A DNA stretch of 64,000 nt from positions 343,690,997 through 343,754,996 of the forward strand of contig NC_134455.1 in NCBI RefSeq assembly GCF_047948215.1, written 5' to 3'. Position numbers and translations under genes: made by a program. This document shows positions 23,034 through 36,500 of the stretch, piece after piece. The DNA comes from Lycorma delicatula (taxonomy: Eukaryota; Arthropoda; Insecta; Hemiptera; Fulgoridae). Positions within the stretch are counted from its first letter, which is position 1. Every line of letters starts with the position of its first letter. The notes below the pieces were generated by a model. That model was not told where the DNA came from. It did not search any database and saw only the letters and a list, made by a program, of their open reading frames with translations.

Positions 23034-24472
23034 CAGGCTCCTGGAACAGACGGAATACCTGTAGAATTACTGCGCAGTGCAGGTGAGGAAGCGATTGATA
23101 GATTATACAAACTGGTGTGTAATATTTATGAAAAAGGGGAATTTCCGTCAGACTTCAAAAAAAGTGTTATAGTTATGATACCAAAGAAAGCAGGGGCAGA
23201 TAAATGTGAAGAATATAGAACAATTAGTTTTAGTCATGCATCAAAAATCTTAACTAGAATTTTATACAGAAGAATTGAGAGGAGAGTGGAAGAAGTGTTA
23301 GGGGAAGACCAATTTGGTTTCAGGAAAAGTATAGGGACAAGGGAAGCAATTTTAGGCCTCAGATTAATAGTAGAAGGAAGATTAAAGAAAAACCAACATA
23401 CTTGGCGTTTATAGACCTAGAAAAGGCTTTCGATAACGTAGACTGGAATAAAATGTTCAGCATTTTAAAAAAATTAGGGTTCAAATACAGAGATAGAAGA
23501 ACAATTGCTAACATGTACAGGAACCAAACAGCAACAATAACAATTGAAGAACTTAAGAAAGAAGCCCTAATAAGAAAGGGAGTCCGACAAGGATGTTCCC
23601 TATCTCCGTTACTTTTTAATCTTTACATGGAACTAGCAGTTAATGATGTTAAAGAACAATTTAGATTCGGAGTAACAGTACAAGGTGAAAAGATAAAGAT
23701 GCTACGATTTGCTGATGATATAGTAATTCTAGCCGAGAGTAAAAAGGATTTAGAAGAAACAATGAACGGCGTGGATGAGGTCCTACGCAAGAACTATCGC
23801 ATGAAAATAAACAAGAACAAAACAAAAGTAATGAAATGTAGTAGAAATAACAAAGATGGACCGCTGAATGTGAAAATAGGAGGAGAAAAGATTATGGAGG
23901 TAGAAGAATTTTGTTATTTGGGAAGTAAAATTACTAAAGATGGACGAAGCAGGAGCGATATAAAATGCCGAATAGCACAGGCTAAACGAGCCTTCAGTAA
24001 GAAATATAATTTGTTTACATCAAAAATTAATTTAAATGTCAGGAAAAGATTTTTGAAAGTGTATGTTTGGAGTGTCGCTTTATATGGAAGTGAAACTTGG
24101 ACAATCGGAGTATCTGAGAAGAAAAGATTAGAAGCTTTTGAAATGTGGTGCTATAGGAGAATGTTAAAAATCAGATGGGTGGATAAAGTGACAAATGAAG
24201 AGGTATTGCGGCAAATAGATGAAGAAAGAAGCATTTGGAAAAATATAGTTAAAAGAAGGGACAGACTTATAGGCCACATACTAAGGCATCCTGGAATAGT
24301 CGCTTTAATATTGGAAGGACAGGTAGAAGGGAAAAATTGTGTAGGCAGGCCATGTTTGGAGTATGTAAAACAAATTGTTGGGGATGTAGGATGTAGAGGG
24401 TATACTGAAATGAAACGACTAGCACTAGATAGGGAATCTTGGAGAGCTGCATCAAACCAGTCAAATGACTGA
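23034..24472 (+). pseudogene. LINE reverse transcriptase, 5'-truncated, one frameshift
   Basis: Two overlapping frames make up the reverse transcriptase. Frame 1 (to 23414) has QAPGTDGIPVELLRSAGEEA, then VIVMIPKKAG, EYRTISF, SKILTRILYRRIE and EDQFGFRK, the normal RT motifs 1-2. A one-base deletion near 23390 moves the reading into frame 2 (about 23402-24472) with FIDLEKAFDNVDWNKMF (motif A), VRQGCSLSPLLFNLYMELAV (motif B) and LRFADDIVILAESKKDL (FADD catalytic box, motif C). The thumb and C-terminal region end at RESWRAASNQSND before the stop. The catalytic boxes are intact, so the copy is relatively young, but the missing 5' half and the frameshift leave it inactive. The clade is uncertain (RTE/CR1/jockey-like). 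Confidence 0.85.
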
Positions 24473-24489
24473 AGACAAGAAAAAAAAAA
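23034..24489 (+). mobile_element. Non-LTR retrotransposon (LINE), 5'-truncated, nested in Tigger
   Basis: It begins inside the reverse transcriptase domain (aggctcctggaacagacgga) and ends in an A-rich tail after a conserved tgactgaagacaaga end. Two related 3' fragments lie at 24961-25723 and 30983-31303 in the same orientation. The absence of the endonuclease half fits incomplete reverse transcription. A possible short target duplication (acattttgta/acattttata) at about 23006 and 24490 is imperfect. Confidence 0.85.
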
Positions 24490-24554
24490 CATTTTATACT
24501 AAAATTTAACAAAATTTTAGTTAAGTCCGAAACGTAAGTTGAGGACTGACTGTA

Positions 24555-24960
24555 TTTAAAAGAATTCATACATTTAAATTTTGTTAAATATCAACCTTCA
24601 AAAGTAAATTCTTTCGTAAATGGAAATAAGGAACATTTTTTAAATTCATTTCTACATACATGCTATAGATCAAATGTAGTATGAGGATCAAATTTATTTT
24701 CTACATAAGATTTTTCAAATCTGGCAATCTCTTAGTTAATGCAGAATCAGAAAAGTATAGATGGTTACTTCAACCGTGGTAGTTTTTATAAAAAGAAGTT
24801 AACTGTAAAAATGAACAGGAATTATTAACTGGGTGATCAGTATGGTGATTAGCTTATATTGGGTTTAATCCTTGGCAACGGTTTAGTATTTTTTACCCAT
24901 CATTTCATTCTTAAAATCACCTAAGCGTACCTGAGGTAATAATAATAAAAATAATTATTT
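24555..24960. other. Intergenic spacer, nothing recognised
   Basis: AT-rich sequence between the right end of the Tigger element and the second LINE fragment. No feature was recognised. Confidence 0.5.
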
Positions 24961-25723
24961 ATTTGCTGATTATATAGTAATTCTAGCTGAGAGCAAAAAG
25001 GATTTAGAAGAAACAATGAATGGCATAGATGAAGTCCTACGCAAGAACTACCGCATGAAAATAAACAAGAACAAAACGAAAGTAATGAAATGTAGTAGAA
25101 GTAATGAAGATGGACTATTGAATTTGAAAATAGGAGGAGAAAAGATTATGGAGGTAGAAGAATTTTGTTATTTGGGAAGTAGAATTACTAAAGATGGACG
25201 AAGCAGGAGCCATATAAAATGCCAAATAGCACAATCAAAACGAGCCTTCAATCAGAAATATAATTTGTTTACATCAAAAATTAATTTAAATGTCAGGAAA
25301 AGATTTTTGAAAGTTTTGGAGTGTCGCTTTATATGGAAGTGAAACTTGGACAATCAGAGTATCTGAGAAGAAACAATTAGAAGCTTTTGAAATGTGGTAC
25401 TATAGGAGAATGTTAAAAATCAGATGGTCGATAAAGTGACAAATGAAGAGATGTTTTGCCGAAAATAGATGAAGAAAGAAGCATTTGGAAAAATATAGTT
25501 AAAAGAAGAGAAAGACTTATAGACCACATACTAAGGCATCCTGTAATATTGGAAGGACAGGTAGAAGGAAAAAATTGTGTAGGCAGGCCACGTTTGGAAT
25601 ATGTAAAACAAATTGTTAAGGATATAGGATGTAGGGGGTATACCAAAATGAAACTACTAGCACTAGATAGGGAATCTCTGAGAGCTGCATCAAACCAGTC
25701 AAATGACTGAAGACAAAAAAAAA
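24961..25723 (+). mobile_element. LINE fragment, same family as 23034-24489
   Basis: It starts within the FADD box (here FADY, GAT to TAT) and runs to the shared 3' end aaatgactgaagac plus A tail. It encodes the C-terminal region (RKNYRMKINKNKTKVMKCSR, FCYLGSRITKDGRSRS) with frameshifts near 25313 and 25435 and a small deletion relative to the longer copy (at about 25540). Probable target duplication aattatt(t/c)a occurs at both ends. The close match to the nested copy suggests related insertions. It is not coding. Confidence 0.9.
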
Positions 25724-28700
25724 TTATTCATTATTAAACAAGCTTATTATCTTTTTTATTTCATAAATCTTCTAGAAGAAAAAAATAAATACAAAGAATC
25801 ATTCATAAAAATACGAAAATGCTTATATCCATCATGATGACACCAAATTGTGGATTGTGAAGACAAAATATTAATTTAATATATAATTAAAACTTGTACA
25901 TTGAATTATATTCTGGGTTACATCATTCTATTTTATTTGGTATATTTATAGATAATTTTTATCATTATTGTTATTTCATAAATTATGAAATTATACTTTA
26001 TATAAAAGTAATAAACAGTCTTTGACTATTTAATAATTACTTTACCACTGCCATTTTTTTATTCATTTAAGTTTGGGTTTTTCGTTTAATACTAACTAGT
26101 ATCTACAAATGACGATTTAATAACTGAAATGACAGTTTTAGATTTTATAAAAATCCTTTTTTTTATAAAATAAATTCTTTTATTCTTAAATTTAAAAACA
26201 ATTATTAAAAAATAAGACCCAAATAGTGAATGTGTTTCTTAATTAATTGTGCTCTTCATGTAATTTGATTTATTAAAAAACTTCCACACTACATTTAGGC
26301 AAAATATAATACTTGGTTTCAAAATCACTTTCAGCAAAATTTCTAGATAACACTACATAGAATGTATGTTGATGATACACAACATCCTATTTGGTCCTCA
26401 CTCAATAATAACAGCATTTCTAACCTTGTTTGTGAACAGGTTTCAAGTTTCAAAAACTTTCGAGAAAATAAACTTTATCTTTTTACATTTTATTTTACTT
26501 GTACATAGAAATTAAATTACTTTTTCTTAAACTTAAAATCTGATGGCTGTAATCATGGTTACAAATAACAGCAGTAAACTTAAACAGTTATTCTTTAGCA
26601 GGTTGATTTACACTGAAATTTTATTGGAGAAAAACAGATACACATTTTAAGATAACTTAAAGTTGTAATATAGATGTGCGCCAACCTGTGAATACCCTTT
26701 TCTTAGACAAATATTACTAGTCATTTTGAATATATTACTTAGATGGGATTGTGTGATTATACTTGAGATCATTGCATTTACTCTTTGAAAGTGAATTATG
26801 AGCTAAGGAAATCTTTTTTCTAAATCTACCTTTATCCTGCAAATTCTTGTAACTTGCAATGCTGTTAATCTCTTTTTAAGAGAGCACATTACATGATAGC
26901 AATTACTCATACAATGGTAGTGCCAAGTAGTATGATGTTTTGACCAAATTTTTGGTAGAGGTAAAATTTTCTTGGCTTATATTAACTGATTGTGTTGAGT
27001 ATGGTTTGATCAGGTCAATGCAATGATTTCATTAAGATTTTAGAGTATTCTAAAGCTGTGTCTTTTAAACATTAAGAAAAAAAATTCATGACTAATGAAT
27101 TAATATTTTTTGTTATGTTAAGACAGAGATGTCAGCAACCAAACATACATCTGCTTTTAAAAGTAAAAACACCAAAAACAGAAATAAATTTCACTCTCTT
27201 CAAGGTGCACAAATAGACTCCACAAACTTTAAATAGTCTACTCATTTAATGAAATCTCTCCTCAGAGATAAGGCTAAATTTGAGTTTGTTTTATGATTTT
27301 TACACATTTATTAATTACAATGTAATTTTTTAAGAGTGTTCAGTAAGATAAATCATATGATTTTAATACAAATTTAATGAAATAATTAACTCTGTTGCTG
27401 GTTCTTTAAGGATCTAGCAACATAACAAATGGAGAATACATGAAAATATAAATTTAGATCTAAATACCGTTCAATAATAATATTGAAAGGTCAGATTTAT
27501 GATAACATAACTTACAGATCACATTATGATCTACTAGAAAAACATAACTTCAAATTCAAATTATAAGAATTTTACTTACTTTCCTTTCTTTTGTATGCTT
27601 ACTTGTATGATATTATACAAGGCTAATTTCTGTAGTAATTATAGAATAAACAATTTCATTAACATTTTACAAAAAATGATTTTATAATATAGCATAATGA
27701 ATACTATATAATGCTGAATAATTTAATTTATGTATTGTGGTCCGTGACAAGATACCACTGAAGATTATATGAAACAGTTTTTTAATACTAACTAGATTTA
27801 AATTTGAACTGACTTAATTAATCAAAAATAAAATAAAATTCCTAATTTAAACCTGTTGGGAAGTTGAAAGCATATATTTGTAAAATTGATTGAATATAAC
27901 AAAAAAAAGAAAAGTAAGTATTAAGTTCCCACATGATTGGTGATGGTGTTTATAAATTTTGGGTTTCACCCCCACTCACTCCCACAAAATGGGAAAATTT
28001 TCATTTTTACCAAAGGTAAAGCAATTGATCCATAAACTCTCCTGAACATTTCTAATTTCCTTCTGAAACAGTTTCAAAATTATAAAGAGGTTGCAATTCT
28101 TAACTTGATCTGCATATGTATTTTATGAGCAATTTGATAAGCAGGTTTGAATTCTATGTAATCTGTGTGGCTTTCATTACACTTAGTTCTTGTATGTCTT
28201 CAGATTAAACATTTGTGCTTAGAACATTGTGAATTATGGTTAAAAAAGCTGAGTTTACTGGATGGTTTGAGTAATTATGAAAGTGTGCCTATCATTGGTT
28301 GTCTGTGTACTTCGAAACTATGCTTTTATTATTTTCCTTTTGTCATGATTAAAGCCAAGAAAATTTCTTTCTTTATTGTATTCACATTCAGCTATTTAAT
28401 ATATCTGTGATACCATTTGTTAATACTGGATTGTGTTGCTTTGATCTGTATAATGTTATGATATGATCAGAATCTCATTTTGTGATTTATTTTCTGTTTA
28501 TAACAATTAACTCTCTTTCATTATAAGTTAAAAAATAATTATTTATGTGTAGCCATCATTAAAAATTATCTCATTAAAAAATATACACTACTTACTCTTA
28601 GAAAGGTCCACATCTTTAAATACTGAAACATTATAATATAAATATAAAAATATTTCCAACTAGATTTTATTTAATTCATAACTAAATAATCAGACAGCTC

Positions 28701-30971
28701 AAAGCTAACACTAAGCTAGCCATGCAACTTAAAATTAAAATGAACTGAATTTGCTCATAATTAATCTCTTGATTAATTAAGTCTTGATTAATCTCTCTGG
28801 AAAAGCCCATCAGCAATAACTTCAGCTGGAATCGCAATAAAAAAGAAGTAACACTAGTGATTCAAAAAATAATCACAACAGTGAATGAAGATATTTCAAA
28901 ATAAGTAGAAAAGTGTCAGTTAAGGTTTGTTTATTACAAAAAATTAAATTTCATATAATCAAAGCAAAGTGCATCAAATGTAGTGCAATCATTTAATTTT
29001 ATATATTAAAGCTTGGTGCATTGTAAAATTTACAGTTTTGTTAAAATTAAATACTGGATTAAAATTATTACTTATAAAAAAATGCATTATAAATACATTA
29101 AAATTTTTTTTAACAAGTTTTAACCGATTTAGAAATATAACTATATGACAAAAAATTGCTTAAAATAATAAACAAATTCAAGTTGTAAACTCATTTTATA
29201 CAAAGATTAAAAACTATTCACTGTTTTCTTGCCTTTCTTTTACCTGTAATCACTTTTCTGGTTTGGTGCTGTTCTATAATTCTGTCTGTTCTGTGCTGAA
29301 TATCCATAGTATTTATTATTCTACATTATCAATTATTTGATTCATGCATTCTAATCATTGTACATCAGTTAAATATCACATAAAAAATTTACATTCTCAA
29401 TTCATTCATTGATTTCAAATAAAATAAATATTTTTTTTAATTCAAACTGTTATAACAAAAACTAAACGTCATTAAGGCTATAGAAAATTATATCCTATAA
29501 AGTATAATTCAACAAAAACATTGATCAATAATAAAATATTCTAAAATTAAAATAAACTCTTACATGTATGAGTAAAAAAGGAGGTATCACAATTTTTATA
29601 TTACACTACATAATAAAAACAAAACATTATGAAAATTTTATTTGCTTAACTACATTGTATTTATTTGATATTACTTTACTGAACTAATAATTAACCAGTA
29701 TAGTATACCTTTTATAAGTAGGCTAATAATGCAAGCAATAACAATATTATAATATATGTAACAATATATTTTTAATGTTTGAATAGAGATAGGATGATCA
29801 ACAAATAAGTATCATTCTGTTATGTTTATATTAATAATACAACTCGCATATCTATTGTAAGGACTGTTTCATAACTTTCAATAAAAGTACTAGTTTAGTA
29901 ACTATTAATGACAGCATGCATACAAACACAAAATTATAAACTAATAAAAAGAGAGATTACATTTCATAATACATTTTTTTAAATAACATAATCTTTTAAC
30001 TAAATTTAATATGTATTATATCAGCACAATTAAAGAAAATGAGCTAGGAAATAAGACAGCAGAAACACCAAATTCCAGTTTTAACATACCTAGAGGCAGA
30101 AATTAGCAGAAATAAATTTTACTAGAGGCTAAAACATCTATGAAAAATAAGAAAGTAACAGACAGATTCATATGTGAAAGGGTCAAAGTCCAATAGGAAA
30201 GAAAATATCCTTAAAAGAAAACATAAAAAAACAATAAGAGTAAAATAAAAACAAAATATGAAAAATGCTAAATCAACCAAAAATGAGATACAGAAAGAAA
30301 AAGGGGGTATGGACTTGTAAAGAGAGTCGAGGGGGGAAGGGAACCAAAGTGAACGTAAATAAACAAATTTTGAACATAAAGGAAGTAAAAAAATGACATA
30401 AATTTGATTAATGAAAAATTTGGACAGGCAGTGTTAAAAATAATATCCATATTAGAATAGTTGTGAATGTAAGTGGGGAAGAACAAAAGATGGTGGAGAG
30501 ATTTCATAAATATGAATTATCATCCAGCAAGATCCTCAACAATAGGATAATTATATACATCCAATATATCCTTCTAGAGGATTATCACAGTTGAATTAAT
30601 TACATAATTTACTTTAATTCTTCAAAAAACATTATACATATTACACATAGTTACAATAACTGATGATGATTAACAGATAAATTTTGCAGTGGAAAAAATG
30701 CCAAGGCTTATGGACTTAAGCCTCGAATCCTCCAAGTGGTACAGATGCTACCATTCTACCATGGTCAACTAACTCATTTAAAATAAATTTTATATTCAAC
30801 CATACTTTACATTAGTAGCACTTATCCTGCCACAATATAACAAAGATAATCAATATTACTAAAATGCAGGTGAGAAATAAAGAGATTATTTACTTCTATT
30901 ATAAATAAATTAATACCTTCATAACTTACATGTTGCAATAAATATTTCATTGTGATAAATAAAATATTACT
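25724..30971. other. Intergenic AT-rich DNA, nothing recognised
   Basis: About 5.2 kb of very AT-rich sequence with no frame resembling a known protein, no element ends and no RNA gene that I can support. A short segment near 30705-30765 looks faintly tRNA-like on the minus strand but lacks a complete cloverleaf (see rejected items). Confidence 0.5.
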
Positions 30972-31314
30972 AGTGCATTCATTGTTAAAAATCCAATGGG
31001 TGGATAAAGTGACAAATGAAGAGGTGTTGCGGAAAATCGATAAAGAAACACGCATTTGGAAAACTATAGTTAAAAGAAGAGAAAGACTTACAGGATTAAG
31101 GCATCCTGGAATAGTCGCTTTAATATTAGAGGGTCAGGTAGAAGGAAAAAATTGTGCAGGCAGGCAACGTTTGGAATATGTAAAAGAAATTATTAGGGAT
31201 GTAGGATGTAGGGGGTAAACCGAAATGAAACGACTCGCACCAGATAGGGAATCTTGGAGAGCTGCATCAAACCAGTCAAATGACTGAAGACAAAAAAAAG
31301 AAAAGTGCATTCAT
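30972..31314 (+). mobile_element. LINE 3' fragment with 11-bp target-site duplication
   Basis: A body of about 320 bp (30983-31303) covers only the last ~100 codons (IQWVDKVTNEEVLRKID through SWRAASNQSND) and the tgactgaagac A-rich end. It is flanked by a perfect direct repeat, agtgcattcat, at 30972-30982 and 31304-31314. It has an in-frame stop at 31216 and other changes. This is a textbook 5'-truncated insertion of the family seen at 23034 and 24961. Confidence 0.92.
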
Positions 31315-32860
31315 GTGAATAAATTCACATATTTCATGACTGAAAATATATTATTAAAAAAATTGATACTGGTTCCTTCAAACGAGTTTTTACATAACTT
31401 TAAAGTGGAACTACCTGATGGTTCTATTTTTACTTTAAAATTCCTTGAAAGGAATGCACCTACAACAAAGCTACATGCAATTGTCTATGACTATTATATG
31501 CATTAATATTTAGTCTCTAGATAACAAACAGACTTTCAAAGAAATATTTCTTTGTTAAGTCCTTCAAAGAAATAAATATATTTCAGTATTTAATTTTGAT
31601 GTAATATTTTAAGCCTCTAGCCAAATCAGTATAAAAATCTGAATTTTATTTTAGTTTTTGGATCATTATAAATGGATAATTTAAATTAGAAATGTGGAGT
31701 AAATAAATTTCAATATCTGACAGCAGTGAATACACATACTCTTTGCTCCTGGCCCAAACCTTACTGCTTTATTATAACAAGGTGATATTAAATTTGTTTA
31801 ATTTACTCTTTGTGGGTTTGAAGCATTCATTAAAAAAATAAATAACCACATCAAAATTGCTGTTTTAGAGATATGTTTTGTGTTTTAGAGATATGATATA
31901 GATTATGTAGGGAATGGGTAGATGGGATACTCCACAGATAAAGAAAGGAACCCTCCTACCATTTGGCGGAGCTGATAAGGGGAAACTGTTGTAAAACTTT
32001 GATGAAAGCAATGTCACAAAAATTACTCAAATGATTAGTGTAAGAACAAAACACAGACAAGTCCATATTAATACTTATAAAGAAAACAGTATAAAAAAAA
32101 TAAATAAATTACACGATAAAATTTAACTGGGCACATTATTTATACAAAATAAACTGATGCAGAAAATTCTTTTTCCATCTGTATTATTAAAACTTACCTT
32201 GTTGGTTTTATAAAACAATCTATTTTCAATATGTTTGTGGGAATATCTTTTAATTGTTTGTAACTTATTAAAATTGAAAACAGGAGGGTATGACCATTTT
32301 TCAAATGTTGTGCTATCTTGTATAAAAAACTATTTTTATATGACATTTATTTGGTTTGACAGAGGTGGATATTGTTATTTTTCTGAAATAAGTATATTTA
32401 ATTTAATTTTTTTTTAGATAAGGTAGCAGCATCTCTTAAGTGTTAATGCATAGTTTTCATCTATTAAATATTGGTTGACATAATTTATATTTACGAGCAT
32501 CAAACAATAATTGAAAACTTGTTCTGACTTTTTTTAAGAGCCGAAGAGATTAGATATTTCTAATATTTAGATTAGATTAGATTAGATATTTCAGTTATAA
32601 TAGATATTATTTAAAAATTATGACAAGCTTAGAAATGTTTTATTAAGATGTTTCAAAGCAAAATAATGGTTACAATTTTTTTTTTGTAGATGAAATCTGA
32701 TCACCACACACAAGAACTTATTATTTAAGCAGATACTAAAAATTTCACTCTATGGACAACAAATACCTTGCATTTCAAAATGAATATAGGGGTTTTAAAG
32801 TTATAAAATATTTCTCAAGTTTCATGTACATTAGATTAATTATATATAAAATGAAAGAGG
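31315..32860. other. Intergenic, nothing firmly recognised
   Basis: AT-rich. The short frame 31315-31506 contains VELPDGSIFTLKFLERN, which superficially resembles a ubiquitin-like/UBX strand pattern, but there is no neighbouring exon structure. A small TTAGA tandem repeat lies near 32568-32588. Confidence 0.4.
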
Positions 32861-32861
32861 A

Positions 32862-33522
32862 ACTCAAACAGTTTTAGCTGTGTGCGCAAGCTCATGAATA
32901 GTTTCCTGTACTTTCTGCTTGAAAGTGCTGTAATTACCATTCAACGTGCATTCCATTTGAGGTTCCATTGTGATTCCCCAAGTGATAATAATATTTGTAA
33001 ATTATATAAACAATTTGAAACCTCTAAAGTATTTGTAAAGGGAAGACAGACAAGATGGTCAAGTATGTCCCAAGACAATGTTGAATGTGTAAGTTTTTTT
33101 TGTGTAGACCTAGTAAATTCTAAGCTATGCTATAACTATGGCTCCTTCCTCAACTGCAGTTTGATCCACAGAACTTCATTTCGCAATAAGATGGTGAACC
33201 TCCTCACTAGCATAATGCTGTACATGACTGGTTGAATGAAATTCTCCCTGACCGCTGGATTAGTTGCCAGGGACCAGATGACAGGGCTTGTTTGCTGTGG
33301 CTGCCACATTTCTCTGATCTGACTCAGTGCAATTTTTTTCTTTGGGGGCTTATAAAGAATCAAGTGTATGTGCCACTGTTACCAGACTTGAGACACGCAG
33401 CTGCCGCATTAATTACTCCAGACTTACTGATAAAAGTATGGGATGAACTCACCTTTGGGCTGGAGCTGTGCCATGTGATGAATGGTGCTCACATTGAACA
33501 TTTATAGGAAAAACTGTTTGAG
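32862..33522 (+). mobile_element. Internally deleted mariner-like remnant
   Basis: Sequence near the left end, aactcaaacagttttag (32862-32878), pairs with the complement of aaaaactgtttgagtt (33510-33525). Between them are an N-terminal transposase piece (YFLLESAVITIQRAFHLRFH, SDNNICKLYKQFE, then KGRQTRWSSMSQDNVE to about 33090) and a C-terminal piece (LTQCNFFLWGLIKNQVYVPL near 33320-33380, ending GAHIEHL at 33505). The central catalytic region is missing. The C-terminal motif and the GAHIEHL end are shared with the element at 59552-60836, so they are one family. Confidence 0.8.
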
Positions 33523-33525
33523 TTG

Positions 33526-36500
33526 CTCTTTTATTTTACGTATAATTTATCAATGTAAGTAAAACTTAAGATATATTACATAACTTTAAAACCATGATAT
33601 TCATTTTGAAACAGTACTATCATTACCCCCCATTCTCTTCCCTTAATTCTGATGAAATAGTGATAATTGCAACAGCAGTCAAGAAGAAAATAATTATATT
33701 AAATATATATTCTACTGCTAGGATGCATTTCAATAAATACACTAATGGAAGTTTATGATGATAGGTGTTAACAATTTCGTTCAAACTTACCTGCTCACTA
33801 TTAATAACCAAAATTTTAAATTTCAACAGTATGTTGTAAGAAACGGTTATGAACTGTATTTATTATCTGATGGAATGAAAATCTTCAAATGTAAATTTTC
33901 TAAAAGATGAAGACTTCCCACCAGTTTTGATTATATAAGTTTGTACATGAGAATAGTTGGAGATTATGCTAGTGCTTAATCTTGTGACCATATGAACTGT
34001 TTAAATGCCAAGGAATGATTATATTATTGACAATTTCTCTGACTATGTAATTGAAGATGTGAAGAAATTTTTGCAAGATATGTGCAAGACTGATACATCT
34101 ATTTGAGGAAAATCACTTTTATGCTTAAAATAACTAAGAGTTATTAATAAACTCATAAGGCTCTGAATGACATAATATCATCATAAACTGAAGTCAGTCA
34201 AAAGAAATCATGGAAGTCAGTCAAAAGTTCCTTGCTAAACTAGTATAAGAAATACATATAGTTGACTGGATTTACTGATGAGGAATGACAGCTTACTACT
34301 GGTGAAAGGATAATAAGCACTGTAAATAAATTAGGAAAATAAATCTACCAGATAAATAAAATTTCTTACTCTGATGACTTACTAGCATATTTTACCAAAG
34401 AATTGAATCCCCTATTTTTAGATTAATTTAAGAAATTTTTTTAAAAAGAATATTAATTTTTTGATCAAACTAAGTGTCCAAATATCTGTCAACTAAATGA
34501 ATTAAACGTGGTGGAACAATTTTGCTTTGATAACATTCACCTAGTCAAACTATTATGTTTTAATCAAAATAGTGATACAGAGGAACCTGAATTCATACAT
34601 GATAAGAAATCGTGCATAATCCAAAATTAACTATGGAAACAGAAATATATTGATTTTGAAGAGAATTCATTTGGCAGAATAAATAGTAACAATTAATAGG
34701 TTATTAGAAATTTTTTACGACTCAAGCAGTGACATAATACTTATGAAAAAGTATTTCAGATGATCAACTGACAAACAAATGGACAAAATAATAACAAATG
34801 GACAAAAATAATAGTCGCAAACATCTTAAAAACATGACGTTACTGTCTTATTGATGCACAAATTAATTTTATTCTTGATGATCGACTATTATAATGCAAG
34901 AGTTTAATTTAAAAATGATTATTGATTTGAATTTAAATTAACATCTTTTAGAAAATTCCTGAAGATGGAGTAACAGCTCTGAAAGTACTAGGATGTACAC
35001 TTTTAAATTATTGGCAAGTGGAAATTTAATTTATACAACAAACAACTGATTTTCATATTTTCCATCAAATGATGTGTTTCATCACTTATAAAAATGATGC
35101 TCTGAATAATAGTACAAATAATCAGAAGAATGTGAATCAATCTGAGAAAATTGGTCAAGAACATCACTCACAAGTAATTCTGGACATGTAAATACTAAAA
35201 AAGCTAGGAAGTAAAGACAGTACTGAATTAGGAGAATAATATATTTAAAACAATGGAAGGAGAAGACTGCTGTGGTAGGAGAAATAAATAAAATGAAAAA
35301 TTGTTTGATAATAAAGAGAAACAAGAAATTAAGTCTCTTTGCTCATGTCTTATGTGGCAGAGGTCAAGTAATACAGCTATAATGAATCTGATGAAGATCC
35401 AAGAGAACACTGTTACAATTTTGGACATGACTGAGTGAAAGAAATGTTTACATTTAACAATTTTTTAATCATGTTTCAGTCAAATAAATAACTGATGCTA
35501 GTCCCTCCTCCCTCTCAGGAAAGTTATATATCTTTTTCTGTAATTCTATAGACTGAGTGTTTGTAAAACAATGTTTATAAATGCATTAGTTGCAGGAGAA
35601 TGGCCCACTGCTAAATAGGGAAGAAGTCAATGAATAATAAAAAATTAAATCTTAAAAACTTTTAATTAAAAAAAAACTTGAATTGCACAACTGCAGAAAG
35701 GTTAATATCAAAAATTAAAGTGCTTTATAAATAAAAATAAAGCGAGCATTACATATGATTTCTTATACAGACACTCATAATTAATAACAAATTTATATGG
35801 GTATTTGATAAGGAGCTGAACATTTATAAAAAAAAGGATGGAAATAATAAAATATTCTTCTAATTAAACATTTAACAACATGAAAATTTTGCTTCCTGAT
35901 CTTTTCTGTGATAACTCTATAGCTCTTTAATTAATAATGAACTGGTGCCACTCTTGAAGTGGCTGGGCAGTTTATATACATTGATTTCTTAATCAGTTCC
36001 TCTCAAATGCAATTCTTTGCAAAGGTCTGCTTTTACATCTATGTAGGATTTATGCATTTACATTTATAAGAGAGTCATGGTTGTTTTAAAATAACAGTTT
36101 CCAATAAGGTCAAATTATATATTAAATTTGTTCATTTAGATATTTTTGTCATAATCAATAGACATAAAAATTCCATAGAGTAAAATGTGTTGAGATTGTA
36201 GCTTTTATGCTCTAAGTTCATTTAGTGTTTTGCTTTCGTCCAGTCTAGTATTTGTAAATTTAGAAACAGGATAGAGCATGTATTTAGGAAATTTAGCAAA
36301 ATATCAGTATGCATCCTGTGTGAGATGATCAACAAAGCTTGATTCTGTGTATACAGTGGTCATATATGTTCTTTATTTCTGAATATTTTACTAGATGAAG
36401 CAATGACTACTAGATGAACAATATTTTACTAAATGAAGCAATGTTAAATTGGTGGGGAAAAATGCACAGCATAAGTTTAAATGAGCTTCCCATTAGATAA

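Larger units (their letters stand above)
21225..24552 (-). mobile_element. Tigger/pogo-type DNA transposon, interrupted by a LINE
   Basis: The left end cagcaagtcctcaaattaag (21225) pairs with the inverted right end cagtcagtcctcaacttacg (complement, ending 24552). Both are flanked by TA (21223-21224 and 24553-24554), the target site of pogo/Tigger elements. A Tigger-like transposase pseudogene lies inside on the minus strand. A LINE (23034-24489) is nested near its 5' side. Without the LINE the element would be about 1.9 kb, near the normal Tigger size of about 2-2.5 kb. Confidence 0.85.

Noticed and set aside
30705..30765. tRNA-like segment on the minus strand (tggtagaatggtagcatctg, ggattcgaggc)
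   Set aside because: A box-like and B box-like words are present, but I could not build an acceptor stem or a complete cloverleaf. At best it is a decayed tRNA or SINE head.
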